A stretch of 64,000 nucleotides of DNA from Juglans regia (lineage: Eukaryota > Streptophyta > Magnoliopsida > Fagales > Juglandaceae): the NCBI RefSeq assembly GCF_001411555.2, contig NC_049905.1, forward strand, positions 17,350,097 to 17,414,096, in the 5' to 3' direction. The notes beneath the pieces were generated by a model that saw only the letters and a program-made list of their open reading frames with translations, made no database searches and had not been told where the DNA came from. Positions 12,431-24,734 of the stretch are shown one piece after another. Position numbers and translations under genes: made by a program. Every line of letters begins with the position of its first letter. The stretch's first letter is position 1.

Positions 12431-13130
12431 CCCAGATGAAGGAGATGTTTATTACCACTGCCCAAAGAGTATCATTTATGATTGATACATGGACACCCAT
12501 ATAGAATCTGAGCTATATTTGTATCAAAACCCACCTCATTGATAGTGAATGGACATTGCATAAACGGATAATGGGTTTAAACAAATTGACGATTACAAGG
12601 GTTCATCCATTGGAAATGAGATGGATGACTGTATAAAGGATTGGAGAATTATCAAAGTACTTTGTATCATAGTTGACAATATCAGTGCCAATGACACTAT
12701 GATAGATTGATTTAAGTGGAATACAACAGTAAAAGAGGATACAATTCGTTACAACGAGTTTATCCATGTTCAATGTTGTGCTCATATCATCAACCTCATA
12801 ATTACTAAGGGGCTGAAGGAGGTTGATGATTCAATTACCAAAGTCCGCAACCTTATAAGGTACGTGAAGGCATCCCCCCAAAGGCTTGACAAGTTTAAGA
12901 TTATAACCGAACAACTTGAGATCCAATCTTCTTGAATGTTGAGCTTGGACGTTCCCGCTCAATGAAATTCCACATACACCATGTTAGATGTAGCGCAAAA
13001 GTACCAAAAAGTATTCGAGCGGATGAAGGTCGAGGATGGAGGTCTGAGATATGCATTGCTGGAGACTATTGGGGGAGAAGGGGGCTCAGTACATGTGGCA
13101 TCCCCAGCCCCTGCTTGGGATTTGACAGTG
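12431..13130 (+). pseudogene. hAT transposase relic, N-terminal/middle part
   Basis: Conceptual translation, with several frame changes and stops, gives the run of motifs seen in plant hAT transposases of the zf-BED RICESLEEPER type. Around 12455-12490 there is AQRVSFMIDTWTS, around 12530 HLIDSEWTLHKRI, around 12670-12690 the VDNISANDT block carrying a catalytic aspartate, and around 12780-12830 CCAHIINLI with EGLKEVDDSI. After that come KVRNLIRYVKASPQR and LDVAQKYQKVFERM. The frame is lost after about 13130, and homology resumes at 16751. It is inactive. Confidence 0.85.
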
Positions 13131-13272
13131 ACTAAAACGTCGGGACATGTAACACATGGCTATATAACCCTCGTACATGACAAATAATATGCAATGCTCG
13201 TAGATATACTAGTAGTATGAAATAAGTAATGTAGCAGAATATATATGGTTCGTGTGAAACTAGGTGATGCAT

Positions 13273-13454
13273 AGGCTTTGTTTGGTTCCTAAATCAATCT
13301 CAACTCATCATTACAATTTTTTAAAATTCTAATACAAAATATAATAAACAATTCAACTTTTTCAAATCCCAAAATAATAATAATATTAAAAAATAATATT
13401 TTAATAATATTTTATCATCTCAATTCAACTCAGTTCAACATCCAAACACAACCT
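13273..13454. mobile_element. MITE family A, copy 2
   Basis: The left end AGGCTTTGTTTGG and right end CCAAACACAACC|TAA form imperfect inverted termini. The interior has the same ATAATAAACAATTCAAC block as copy 1. The 3-bp TAA at the right edge, also at other copies, hints at a PIF/Harbinger (Tourist-like) origin; the left flank does not confirm it. Confidence 0.75.
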
Positions 13455-13479
13455 AAAATATTTGTCTTAGCACATGGTA

Positions 13480-13999
13480 TTATAAAACTATACATAACCC
13501 AAACATTTCCATCGTCAAAAGATTTCATTTTAAAAGTACCCAAATAAAGGTTGTGTTCATTTTTCCCAAAACATGGGACCAACAAAATAACTATTCCCAC
13601 AAAAGTTGAACTTCAAGTCATGCCTTTTCACCAAAAACATTTTAAGTTCCTAATCTCTTCATTACTACGGCTCCATCAGGAGTTAAACACCAAAAGACCC
13701 CTTGTGATTTTAGGTGCCAGAAGTCCTAAGTCCTTTGCTATTTCTTTTGCTTCAGCTGTAGATTCAGAGGCTCACTTAAGGAAAGTTGACAACTGATCCA
13801 TGTTCTACCAAAATCTTAAGTTTTTCAATGGGTTGGTAACCGTAGCATCAATCTCAATCTTGCTAATGCTAGCTAAAATCTCCTTGAGAAGTGGGGTCGT
13901 GTAATTTAAAACGTCTGCAGTAAAGTCATGATGAGCCTTCATGGTATACTCATCCTCTATCATGGAGCCATCTAGGTTCATGATGCTATGGAGTCTGAG
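13480..13999 (-). pseudogene. Unidentified degenerate coding fragment
   Basis: On the minus strand most of this stretch reads as protein-like sequence with a few stops: DGSMIEDEYTMKAHHDF, LLKEILASISKIEIDATV, AKEIAKDLGLLAPKI. I do not recognise the family. Its composition differs from the retroelement DNA around it, so it may be a captured host-gene exon or an unknown transposon protein. Confidence 0.35.
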
Positions 14000-14004
14000 G
14001 TACC

Positions 14005-16750
14005 TGTCACAACTTATACTATTCCGAATGGGGAATTGTAATGAAAACTACCACAATGAGATTTCGAGAAATCTCGACAAGTAAGCATACAACATACAAT
14101 GAAACATAAGCATACAAGTGGCAAACTATGGAATGCATGCATGAATGTGTACTTGACACATGGCGTGACCAAAACTTGACTTATGCACTTGACATTTTTC
14201 AAAAGACATGTGACAGATTCTTTGTCTTTTCGGAAAAACATTCTTTTGTCATCATTTCATATCTTGTTAATCACATGATCTGGAATGTATCATATCATAT
14301 CTCGTGATTCATATCACGTGATCCATATCATGTAGGCTCATTGCCTTGTTCTTATAACACATGTGGACACATCACGGCTCCCCTATGTGCCACGTGTTCC
14401 TGCTAGTTACCGCACCACCAAAGGTCTGTGCACTGTGGTGACTACGTCTTATTCATATTCATATCATGATAACACGACAGTACTTCGTCAAGTTATTTGC
14501 CTTAGTCATGGCACCCACTAGCGTTAGGTGCTACCTCACTCCGGTATCCTTTCCAAAAAGATCCATTCGAGGCACGCCGATGGTTCTTTGTTGACTCAAG
14601 GGTTACCACTCTATTCTTAAGCACTCAAGAGTGGATAGAGGAGTTCCACCAAGACATTTAATGGACAATAGTCATGGCATGGATGAATCGAACATGAAAT
14701 CATGCCAATTTCATAGGAATTCGAAACATACAACATCACCATAGCCGAAACTTCATGATGTGTGAAACATCAACACAACATCAAGCAAAACTGAAACATA
14801 AGCATGAGATTCATGGCATTTTCATCATAGATACAAAACATATAACATTCTCTCATGATCTTATACAAGTCAAAGGAATGTATTCAATCAAGCAAAAACA
14901 TAGATTAACATTCAAAGATGAGAATAACAATGGAAGATTTACACAAGCATATATGTATGTTAGCCAAACTAGGTTGAGTGTATACTTGCAAAAATCATTT
15001 GAGAAAAATAAATAGCAAGCTGTAAATGGGATGTGCAAAGCATTTGAACAAGGGTTTTAAAAATCCTAATTCGTGTGCATGAGTGTGTGTGATTTCGTGT
15101 TCTCTCTTGTTCATAGAAATTTCAAGACCATTCGGTTTTAGGGTTTTTAGACATGAAAACCCTTCAAAATTCGTGACTCTTTGTTGGATCTTGAATATGT
15201 GTGTGTGTGTGGTTCTTGTGGGTGGCTGAATATGTGGAGGTTCTAAGTCCTCAAGATCTCGGCTCCCTCTCTTTTCTCGAAAACCCTAGGTTATTCCAAG
15301 ATGAAACAGCCTTGAACTTGTGTGTGTATGTGTTGAAAATCTAGAACTCTTTGGAGATTCATTATCTCCTTGAGTTAGGCATGAGTGATGTGAAGAAAAT
15401 AGAAAGTAAGAGATTCTCAATGTAGCCTCCTTCTTGCTAGTGCCGTGACCCTCTCTTGAACGTAGACAAGAGTAGCCTATTTTGTTTGGATGGAAAGAAA
15501 GCGAGTGAAAGGTGAGAAATCTTCAAGAGTTGGTGTGAAGTTGTTTTGAGGATGAAGAGTATAAGAAATTTCAAAAATAGCAAGGAAGAAGAATCCTTGG
15601 GCATGTGCTTCTCTTCCCCTTTTATAGAATTCCTCTCAAGCCCTCATAGGTTGCTTGTGGTCCAATGAATGACAGACAAGTGTCATCTCTTCTCCCCCCT
15701 CTAGCCGAATGTCTCTTCCCGTTCCATATCCTTGAATTGCCTTGGGAAGGTTGAAAGATCTCTTGGGCATGTGGCCCTTGGCCCTAGCCAAAAGTTTTGT
15801 CTTCTATAACCCTTCTATTTCGTCTAGATACAATGCATCATAGGGTAGAATGGTAAATCACTCTCTGTCTCTTCATCTCCCAAAAATGAGGCTTTGCATG
15901 TGTGACACTTGGCACAGGTGTGTGCCTTGCCCTAGCCGTTCATCTCCTTTCTAATTTTCCATGTTATCCTTCATCTTCCAATGTCTTTTCCATAGGTGAC
16001 TTTCCAGTTTTCAAGAATCTCTTTTGTAACCCTAAGGTGACAAGTGGCGTGTGCATGTGTGCCTTTGGGTATAGTGGCCGAAAAGTAAGGGTAGGTTGGT
16101 CATTTCGTGTAGTTTTCTCTTCACATTCTTTCTAGAAGGTCCTTGCATGTTTGACAAGTGACAACATTTGAAGAAAATCTTCTTGGTTGGGCGTGTGGTG
16201 TGCAAAACCGAACACTCCTTTTTGTCCCTTGGGCTTCCCTATGCAAATCCCTCTTGGAAATCCCCTTGGTCTTTCCCATGTGCTACTTCCCTATGCAAAT
16301 CTATCTTGGGACTTCAAACTCATGCCAAGTGGCATGGTGTCGGTGTGTGGGTGAGTTGGCCGAAAATCCCTTGGCCTTCTTTAGGTCATTTCATCTTTCT
16401 TTCTTCTAGAAGATCTCTTGCATGCATGACATGTGGCATCCAAGCTAGGGTTGGCGTGCATGCCTTCTCTTGGCTTCCCAAACACGTCTCTCTCTCTCTC
16501 TCTCTCCCTTAGCCCACTATCACATCCAGGTACATAGTGCTATGCATGCATGACACATAGCACTTGTAGCAAAGACATTTGGTCATGGGCCTAAATATAC
16601 ATGGGCTTAGTTGGCCTTCTCTTGGGCTTGGGTTGCTATCTACGAATCCAAGACCTAAATCCAACGAGACATATTCTCATGGCCCTAAAATGATACTAAG
16701 GAAACAAAACTAAACATAGATGTAATCTAGGCATGTTTTGGGTTATCATA
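14005..16750 (-). mobile_element. Probable solo LTR (2.7 kb)
   Basis: The plus-strand left end TGTCACAAC and the reverse complement of the right end TATGATAAC are imperfect inverted termini (7 of 9). The flanks are GTACC (14000-14004) and GTACA (16751-16755), a 4-of-5 target duplication. On the minus strand a strong TATA box, CTATAAAAGGGG, lies at about 15615-15630, as expected inside an LTR. No gag or pol is present. The right flank is hAT transposase, but the left flank is not, so the insertion history is layered. Confidence 0.5.
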
Positions 16751-17605
16751 GTACACCAGACATTGTTGATTGGGAAAATCTGAGGTACTTTGTTCAATTT
16801 TTGAAGTTATTTTATGACATAGCTGTGCGCACATCTGGTTCTAAATATTGTACTATGAACATGTACTTCGATGAGCTATCGAGGCTTTATGATCAGTTGT
16901 TACAGAGTTGTGATTACATTGTCGGGTTGTTGAATAGTATGGTTATGTGAATGAAATCCAAATATAATAAATATTGGAGAGATGTTGAGAAGATAAACAA
17001 ATTATTATTTGTGGCTATGATTCTTGACCCTTGATATAAGTTGGTTATTGTAGAATTTTGGATTAGAGATATCTTCGGTGATGAGAAGGCTGATCAGTTT
17101 ATTAGAGTGCCGAAGAATGATAATGATGACTTATATAGTCATTACAACAACAGTGGTCAGTCTTCAAGCCAAAGTTGTAGTTCCTCACGATTGACTAGCT
17201 CGATATCTTCCTTAGATGACAACATAGAAATGGTTCAACTGTTTTGATGTGAATGTATTATCAAATCCGAGCATTGAGAAATTTTATGAAGTGTAAGTTT
17301 GAGGTTGAATGTTATTTTATGGAAGATATCGAGGCACCTAGTGATACATTTCATATCACTAGGTTCATTCCATCAAGTTTTCGGTCCTTTCCTGAGTAGC
17401 CTGGGATGTACTAGCCATTTCTATCACTACGGTTGCCTCTTAGTCGGCGTTTAGCACCAGAGGTTATGTGTTGGATACTTATCAGAGTTCATTGGCTTCG
17501 ACCACCATGGAGGCCCTCATTTGCACACGAAATTGGCTAAGTTCAACACCTATTGGACTAGATACTATTGATGATAGCGAGAGTTATAGGCTTGAATCAG
17601 GTAAG
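16751..17605 (+). pseudogene. hAT transposase relic, C-terminal part
   Basis: This continues the transposase interrupted at about 13130. DWENLRYFVQFLKLFYD is followed by NMYFDELSRLYDQL, then KYNKYWRDVEKINKLLFVAM with LDP and a stop, then YKLVIVEFW. The C-terminal hAT dimerisation region at 17390-17560 reads ISITTVAS-x-SAFST-x-G and TTMEALICTRNWL. A GTAAGT at about 17600 and a TTTTTGTAG at about 17692 may mark the last intron of the transposase gene. Confidence 0.85.
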
Positions 17606-18029
17606 TTTATGCTTTTAGTCTTCATTTTTAAATGATAATTACATATTTTTAATGTTTAAATTATTTAAGTTATAATTTTTATATTTTTGTAGACCTAGTT
17701 GTGAACCACAAAATAATTGCAAATGATTGAGACGATGACACCGTGGGATGTGATCACTTTTGAATTCCCCTCACTTTAGTTGAAGTGGTTGGTGTATTAT
17801 ATGTTGTACAAAGAATCATTTACAAGAGACAAATCATTTATGGGTTTAAAATATTCAAGGGATTACAATCAATGTATTAAAGAGAGGAATCTAGCAATAG
17901 TCAATTGTGTTGTTATGGAAGGTTTACTATAGCAAAGGAGCACACTCTATTATGGAAGGTTGTAGCGGGATCAATGAATAAACAATTAAGTGCCACTATT
18001 GTTGGTGTTGTCTAACACCCACCCACCCC
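17606..18029. other. 3' tail of the hAT relic and unassigned DNA
   Basis: A possible intron (17600-17692) is followed by short coding-like pieces that decay quickly. A C-rich run (CACCCACCCACCCCCCC) lies near 18018. No gene is seen. Confidence 0.35.
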
Positions 18030-20400
18030 CCCAAAAAAAGCCAAAGTGAGGGTTGGCTCCACATGTAGCTTGGAATGAGAGGATAAAAACCAAGGAATGA
18101 AGAGGCTCCTAGTAAGGAGAGTAAGCTAGCTGAGCGCCGACAGGTACATGTTGAAGTTGAAGGCCTCCGGAGGCAATCTTCTCTCTGATGAAGTGAACAT
18201 TAATGTTGGCCCACTAATGTTGTCACACAAAAGCAAGGGAGGTTGCACAGGTGGTAAGCCAAGAAAACAAAGAATATGTAGGAGCCATAAAACACACCAC
18301 CAAGGGCAACCAATGCACAATACTTTGCTTCAGAGCTAAATCGAGAAAGTGTGCTTTGCTTCTTAGAGGACCAAGGTAAATAATCCAGTCACAAAGCGGC
18401 GATCATCAAGGTCGCTAGCCTAGTCAACATCGCTAAAGGCACAAATAGTACAATCTTTCAAAGCCTAGAAGTGAAGTCCAAGCCCCAAGGTGCCTTTTAC
18501 ATAGCGCAATAAGCATTTTGTAGCAACTAAATGAGCAGTTTGAGGGGCATGCATAAACTGACATAATTTAACCATAGAATATGAGAGATCGGTCCGTGTG
18601 AGAGAGAGGTATTGAAGAGCCCCCATTAGTTGCTGATACTCTTGATGGTCAGGGAGAAGATCTCCAGTTGAGTAAGACAATTTGAGCCTAGGAGACATAG
18701 GGGTTTTAACTGGCTTGGAGCCATCCATTCCAAAACGACGAAGTAATTTGATGGCATGGGATGTTTGAGATATCCATAAGGAAGATTTGTGTCATTCAAC
18801 TTTCATACCAAGAAAGTAATGAAGATCACCAAGATGTCTGATATCAAAGCATTGTTGGAGATTCTTAACAAACCGTTGGATGTCATAGGTGTTGCTTCCA
18901 ATAAGAATGATGTCATAAACATAAATAAGAAGAATGATAAGAGTATTGTTCTAATGATAGACAAAGAGAGATGCTTTGTAGGGGCACTCAAGAAAACCAA
19001 GATGACATAAGTGAGAGCTAAAGTGTTGGTACCAAGCACGAGGAGCTTGCTTATGACCTTATAATGATTTGTTTAGTCGACACATGTAGGTAGGCTAATC
19101 CTTAACAACAAAGCCAGGGGGTTGTGACATATAAACACATTAATTAAGAGTTCCATGAAGAAAAACATACGAACGTCAAGTTGATGAAGAGGCCAACCAT
19201 GAGAAAGGGCATGAGAGATGAAAAGTCGAATAGTGCATTGTCGAACCATAGGGAAAAAAGTATCACCATAGTCATGGCCATAACATTGGTTGTAGCCTTT
19301 AGCCACAAGTTGTGCTTTATAACGTTCAATAGACTCATCCGAATTGTGTTTGATAGGAAAGACCCACTTGTTACCAAGAATTTTCGTGGAAGAATCCTGA
19401 GGCACAAGAGACCAAATGCCATTGCGAATAAAAGCATCGAACGCTTCCATCATAGTGGAATTCCATTTAGGGTCTTTGAGAGCTTGAGTAAGACTCGTTG
19501 GCTCACCATTATTGGGAGACATAGTGAGAAAACAAGATGGGATGGGGTGGCGAGTGGAAAGAAATACCTTGGGACGACATGTACCATCATGAAGCCTAGT
19601 CACCATGGGATGAATTCGTGTAGGAGTTGGTTGTGATGTAGGAGCTTCAACAGTAGAGGAATGAGGCATAGATGAGAGTGTTATTTGGGGAGAGGGAGAA
19701 TGGGTGCCATTAGGAATGCCATGGATGGAATCGAGTAGCTTTCGAGGAAATGGAGGAATAAATGTTGACGGTGGCCAAGAGGGTGAAGGGTGATCTTGAG
19801 AAGATGATTGAAGTGGGAAGCAACATTCATCAAAGATAATGTGTCGACAAATAAAAATGCTTACATTGACCAGATCAAGGCACTTTTATCCTTTATGAGA
19901 AGGATTATACTCCAAGATTACAAAATGAGACATTTTGAAATCCAGTTTGGAGCGAGTAAGTTTGGAGCGAAAAGGGTAACATGCACAACCAAATACCTGT
20001 AGGCCATTGTAATTGGGAGCTTTATGGTAGACTTTGAAATATGGAGTTCCTTCATTAAGTAACGAAGTAGGTAGTCTGTTAATAAGATAGACTGCTATTG
20101 TGAATGCATGAGTCTAGAAGGCCTTTGGGTGATTACTCTCAGCTAGTAGTGTAAGCCCCATCTCCACAATATGTTGATGTTTACGTTAGGCAACACCGTT
20201 TTGTTCCAACGTATAAGGACATGCCAAGCAATGTTGGATTCCACATTTTTTAAAATGATGTAAAATCGAGTGATTCACAAACTCACCACGATCATCACTT
20301 TGAAAAAACTTGATCCTTTCATTAAATACATTTTCAACCAATGTTTGAAAGTGTGGGAAGACATTAGCAACATCATACTTTCAAAACAACACAAAGAACC
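18030..20400 (-). pseudogene. Ty1/Copia pol relic 1 (integrase end, RT, RNase H)
   Basis: Read from 20400 downward there is the integrase end (NVFPHFQTLVENVF, QSDDRGEF, CPYTLEQNGV, then VFGCACYPFRSKL). At 19669-19073 reverse transcriptase follows: [49 protein letters not shown]. The RT active site at about 18915-18925 reads YVYD in place of YVDD. At 18728-18465 is MDGSKPVKTPMSPRLKL, the RT-RNase H linker. RNase H pieces at 18120-18450 include ASDLDDRR, PPLLLCDN and REKIASGGLQLQHVP in shifted frames. Frameshifts, stops and the altered active site make it inactive. Confidence 0.9.
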
Positions 20401-22929
20401 TATAACGCCCCGGTCCGAAGAATTAGCTCATGTTATCTAAATACATCTACTAAATAAAACTCTCCAATAAATACTTGTACCATTTGGCACTTATTCTTCT
20501 ACGATCATCAAACCTTGCAACATTTCCTATTTTTGATTTCCAGCTGAAGAATCAAAATTATATGAAAAGTATTGTGGAGATAAGATGTGAGTTATCAACA
20601 ACTTAGTGAGTAGAGAACATATACTAGTTCAGAAACATAATGTCAACAAATTTTCATATCAACAAATTTTCATATTCGTTCTTTTTACACAGTTCAGAAA
20701 CATAATGTCAAAATAAGCTCATGTTTACACTAGTTATGACACAAAATACTTTCTTCTTCTATAAAGTTTCATGAGTAATTCAGAACAAATAACTGAGATT
20801 GTTTCAAATTTCTTTTCATAACAAAATATGCATATTTTTCAAAATCAATCTCAGTTCATTTCTTTTATGCAAAGTCTAGCATAAGAATCCCGTTTACCTA
20901 GATTTCTTAACTTTTCTGAAATTTTCCTCAACAATGCTGAAAAATTAATCGTCACCTATAAAATAGTCACGTAACTTCCATAAATTCTCAATCAAATACG
21001 TACTTCGATATTCAAACTTGAAATACTAAATTAACCTATTGTAATTTCTCAAAACCTAAAATTTTCATAACCCTAAAATACCGTCACTTCCAAAATTCAT
21101 CAATATCCACTTAATTCTTCCAACTATTTAAACTCTAACTTATTTATTACCGGAATCTAACTATAAAAATATAATACAAGTTATATAATTTAAAACCCTA
21201 AATATTTTCTGTTAAAAACTTTTTAGACTAATTTAAAGTGAATTGGAACCTACTTAAAAAATAACACGAGTTTTTCTACAGTCAGACTTAGGTCTACCAT
21301 AAAAGCAAACCCAACTTTAAAAAAAGAAAAAAATCAAAAATCAAAACTCTCATACTTTGGCTTAAACTTAGAGAGCAAAGTTGTAATAAACTAAAACTAG
21401 GCTTCCCTACTATCTCTACGTAGAAGGAGCTTTACGTTAAAATATATAACACATTTTAGTTTGCAAGGAGATCATCACTTGACCCAGGGTAGTCGTGCGA
21501 CGGAGACTCATCGTGAGAGAAGGATTCATGAAGGAGCTGGGCGAGTGGAAGGTGGTTGACTTGATGGCAGAACACTGAGAGAGAGAGAGAGAGAGAGAGA
21601 GATGAGAGAGAACTGAGAAAGAGAGAAAGGGACGAGAGGGGAAGCAACAAGAGGCTGTGGCACACGTCGTGAACTTACTGAGAGGGAGAGCGGTGGCTTG
21701 GGGTGGCGTGAGGTGCCAGGTGGCACTTTTTGTGCAGGTGGCGATGTCGGGGTGGGGGCTAACGATGTGTCTCACGGTGGGGAATACTTCTCCTGTTTCG
21801 GTGTGTAAAAATAAAGCCATTCACTTCCAAAGTTTATCGGTGACTAGGCACAGAGGTGTAGGACAGCGTTGTGGCGACTGTCGACGTTGCACGGTGGCTT
21901 TATGGCTAAGGAAAGCGATGACCCTGGTGTTGCATCTACACTCATTGGAGAGAACCTGGAGGCACTGGTTGTGAAACCGTGCTTCTTCTTGGCATGGCCT
22001 CGGTTGGGCTGTAGCAGTAGTGGGACTGTCCCACGGTGGTGCAACGACTTAGCTGTGGATGAGCTATCTTGCATGGTGGTTCAGGGGGTTGGCAACGTGA
22101 AAGGTGGGTTCTTTGCGGCTGTGCGACCATGGAGGCCAAAGCTGTGGTTGGGTCGATGGCGGATTTGCCGTGATTGTTGCTGCGTGAAGCTTGCTGTGGT
22201 ATCTGGTTGCAATGAGTACATGTGGCAAGAATGGCTTACGGTGGCTCCGTTGTGGGTTAAGGTTGGGCTACAATGCTGACACAATGGATAGCTAGGGAGT
22301 GGTGATTTACGGTTGAGGAAATGGAAGGGGCTTACGGGTTGTGATTTGCTACGCGTGGATGGGCTATTTTGTAGTGCTTGGCCTGGAGGTAGGACTGGCT
22401 GAGTTTTCGTGCATGGGATTCCATGGAGGTTGCAGCTTGCTGAAGTTAAAGCAGGGGCTGTTGTAACCCTAGGGTTGAAGGAGGCAACGAGTGCATGAAG
22501 GAGAGACGTACAGATCTATATATACCTATTTATATCTATAAAGCTGGAAACCCTAGAGAAAAAGGAGACATACATGCGTGGGAGTGCTAGAGTTGTGTGT
22601 GGTGGGGGGTAAAAAAAAAAAAAACTAAACGTTGGTTGGTTCCCACAGGATTGGATTTCAGGGTGTACAAGGTTCGGACTTTTTTCCCTTGTTATGGGCC
22701 TCAACTCAACCTCTAAAAAATAATCCAACTTGTCCAAAAATTTTCTCGGCCCATAAAAAGATTTTTAACCTAATTATCAAACCCAAAGAAAAATCATATT
22801 CCTCCAAAATAAAGATTTTAGTCCCGTAGTTGGTTCTACAAAAAATACTTGAACATTCAATTGGGCATTTCATACGCATAAGCCCAAAAATATTTAAAAA
22901 GCAGACTCGAGCTGGGCTCGGGTGTTACA
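20401..22929 (-). mobile_element. Probable solo LTR (2.5 kb)
   Basis: The left end TATAACGCCCCGG and right end CTCGGGTGTTACA are inverted termini of the TGTAAC...GTTACA type also seen at 4475-11071. On the minus strand it starts TGTAACACCCGAG and has a TATA box (GATATAAATAGG) near 22525-22540, giving its orientation. Flanks GAACC (20396-20400) and GAGCC (22930-22934) match at 4 of 5. However, the left flank is Copia integrase while the right flank is a tandem array, so the duplication may be chance or one side was rearranged. Open frames inside it (21437-22284) look like chance frames. Confidence 0.55.
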
Positions 22930-22930
22930 G

Positions 22931-23490
22931 AGCCCACCCTTATGGGAGAGGTGTTCCCTCTTATAATTGCAGGAGTGCAAGCTCGAAGCATCAGTTTAGA
23001 TAACCAGGCGGGAGGTGGACTCGACCGCGTTGGGTGGAGAGGAGAGACTGAGACACTTGGGAGATGTGTTCCCTCCAATAATCGCCTGGGTGCGAGTGCA
23101 GAGCATCGGCTTAGATAACTAGGCAGGAGGTGGACCGCTCTTGGTGGCGAGGAGAGACTAAGACACTTGTGAGAGGTATTTCCTCCTATAATCGTCGGGG
23201 TGTGAGCACGGAACATCGACTTAGATAATCAGGCGGGAGGTGGACTCGATTACATTGGGTAGCAAAGAGAGACTGGGAACACTTAGGAGATTTGCTCCCT
23301 CCGGTAATCGTCAGGTTGCGAGTGTGGAGCATTAGTTTAGATAACTAGGCGGGAGGTGGACTCGACCGCGATGAGTAGTGAGGAGAGACTGAGATACTTG
23401 AGGGAGGTATTCCCTCATTTAATCGCCTAGGTGCGAGCGTGGAGCATCGGCTTAGATAACCAAGCAGGAGGTGGACTCGATCGTGCTAAA
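22931..23490. repeat. Tandem array of ~115-bp units
   Basis: About five units, with GTGGAC anchors at 23015, 23130, 23240, 23356 and 23471 (spacings 115, 110, 116, 115). Each unit contains GAGGAGAGACTGAGACACTT, TTCCCTCCAATAATCGCC, GCATCGGCTTAGATAAC and AGGCGGGAGGTGGACTCGA. It adjoins a Gypsy-like fragment on its right, as the 54-bp array adjoins the first Gypsy relic. Confidence 0.9.
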
Positions 23491-23559
23491 CCTATTCTTT
23501 ACAAGGGATGCTTTTGAACAAAAGAGGGACTACCCCCCATTCTTGATACATCCCTACCC

Positions 23560-23890
23560 CTGGGCCATTGCTCCTTTGCTCTGCTGATCTTCGGTCGAGC
23601 TTTGGGCAATTCTAGGTAGATGAGCCAGTTCCTTGGCCATCAGTTACTTTGTCACGTGCCTGCTCCAATTCTTGCCCTTCAGCTCTTGCACATAGAATTT
23701 CCTTAACACCACCTATTTGTCGAGAATTACCATTGTGCCCTCCTGAGTCGTGAACTTCATCTTTAAATGGTATGTTGATGTCACCATCTTTAAATGGTAT
23801 GTTGAAGTCACCATTTAATGTGGCGCGTTTGAGAATGTGTCGTGCGCTTCTCCCATCCTGTGTCGGCTTGGGTTTCCTCCTCTTCATTTC
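23560..23890 (-). pseudogene. Gypsy pol fragment related to the first Gypsy relic
   Basis: The minus-strand frame at 23612-23887 contains INIPFKDEVHDSG and EILCARAEGQELE. These align with the stretch just after the protease in the first element (about 1980-2070, plus-strand GAACTTCATCTTCATGTGGT against GAACTTCATCTTTAAATGGT here). A 26-bp internal duplication repeats the INIPFKD block. It is a fragment only. Confidence 0.6.
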
Positions 23891-24734
23891 CTGGATTGCT
23901 AAGTTATGGTCCTTATGCTTTGATAAAGTGGGTTGGGCCTATCGCGGCTGGTACAAAAATGAAAAACTTCCTTCCATTCATCAATTTAAATGCATAGCCC
24001 TAAGTCTAAGCTCAAGCTGAAGCATCAATTTGATTTCCTCTAATAACTTTATTATCCACTAACTTATAATCTCAATTAACTCAAAGATTAAGCAATCTAG
24101 ACATCAAATTTTTACATTGGTCAAGAGCTTACAGGAACGAACTTAATTTGTAAAGTTAAGAGCTCCCAACACCTTCTCTTGCAACTAGCTAGGTAAATTT
24201 AGATATTGTGACAGCTTGGGGCTTTAAATAGTCGCGTTTGTGCACAAGGATAATGAGAGAAATTGGCTGGAGAAGACGAAGGAAAATGATCATCAAATTA
24301 ATGAGAGAGAGAGAGAGAGTAAAATCAATTATTAAAAAATTAATTTTTTTTTTTTATAAGAGTTTCGTATTTACTTACTTTATTTAAATAAATTATGCAG
24401 CGTTTGTATATCTCACGACTGAAAATATCATTTTTTTATAGAAAATCTAGACCGAGCTCGACTGGAAACTCCAATGCGACTTCGTGTTGGTTTATGTAGA
24501 CATTAATTACAGAGGTAAATCTATTAATTCCTACCCCACTAGCTATAGAATCTAACGATTATATTGTATTTACATCACGCAACAATCATGATGGAATGCA
24601 AACATGTTGGAGGTAATCAAGTTATGCCAGAATTATGAGGGAGAGGATCACGATAGCAAGGCTTGCAGCAGAGCTGTGGGAATTCTGGAAGCTTGTTTCG
24701 TCATTCCCCCTTAACTTTAGCTACTTGTTACAAC
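23891..24734. other. Intergenic DNA without recognised gene
   Basis: AT-rich DNA with a short (GA)n tract near 24304-24320. No homology or structure that I can name. Confidence 0.5.

Noticed and set aside
16158..16512. Open frames of 83 and 114 codons
   Set aside because: They lie in the U3-like part of a probable LTR and overlap one another; no motifs.
21437..22284. Cluster of overlapping open frames up to 136 codons
   Set aside because: They lie in the transcribed part of a probable solo LTR, overlap each other on both strands and have no recognisable motifs.
20396..22934. Firm solo-LTR call based on GAACC/GAGCC
   Set aside because: Kept only as probable: the two flanks are not from the same parent element and the duplication has one mismatch.
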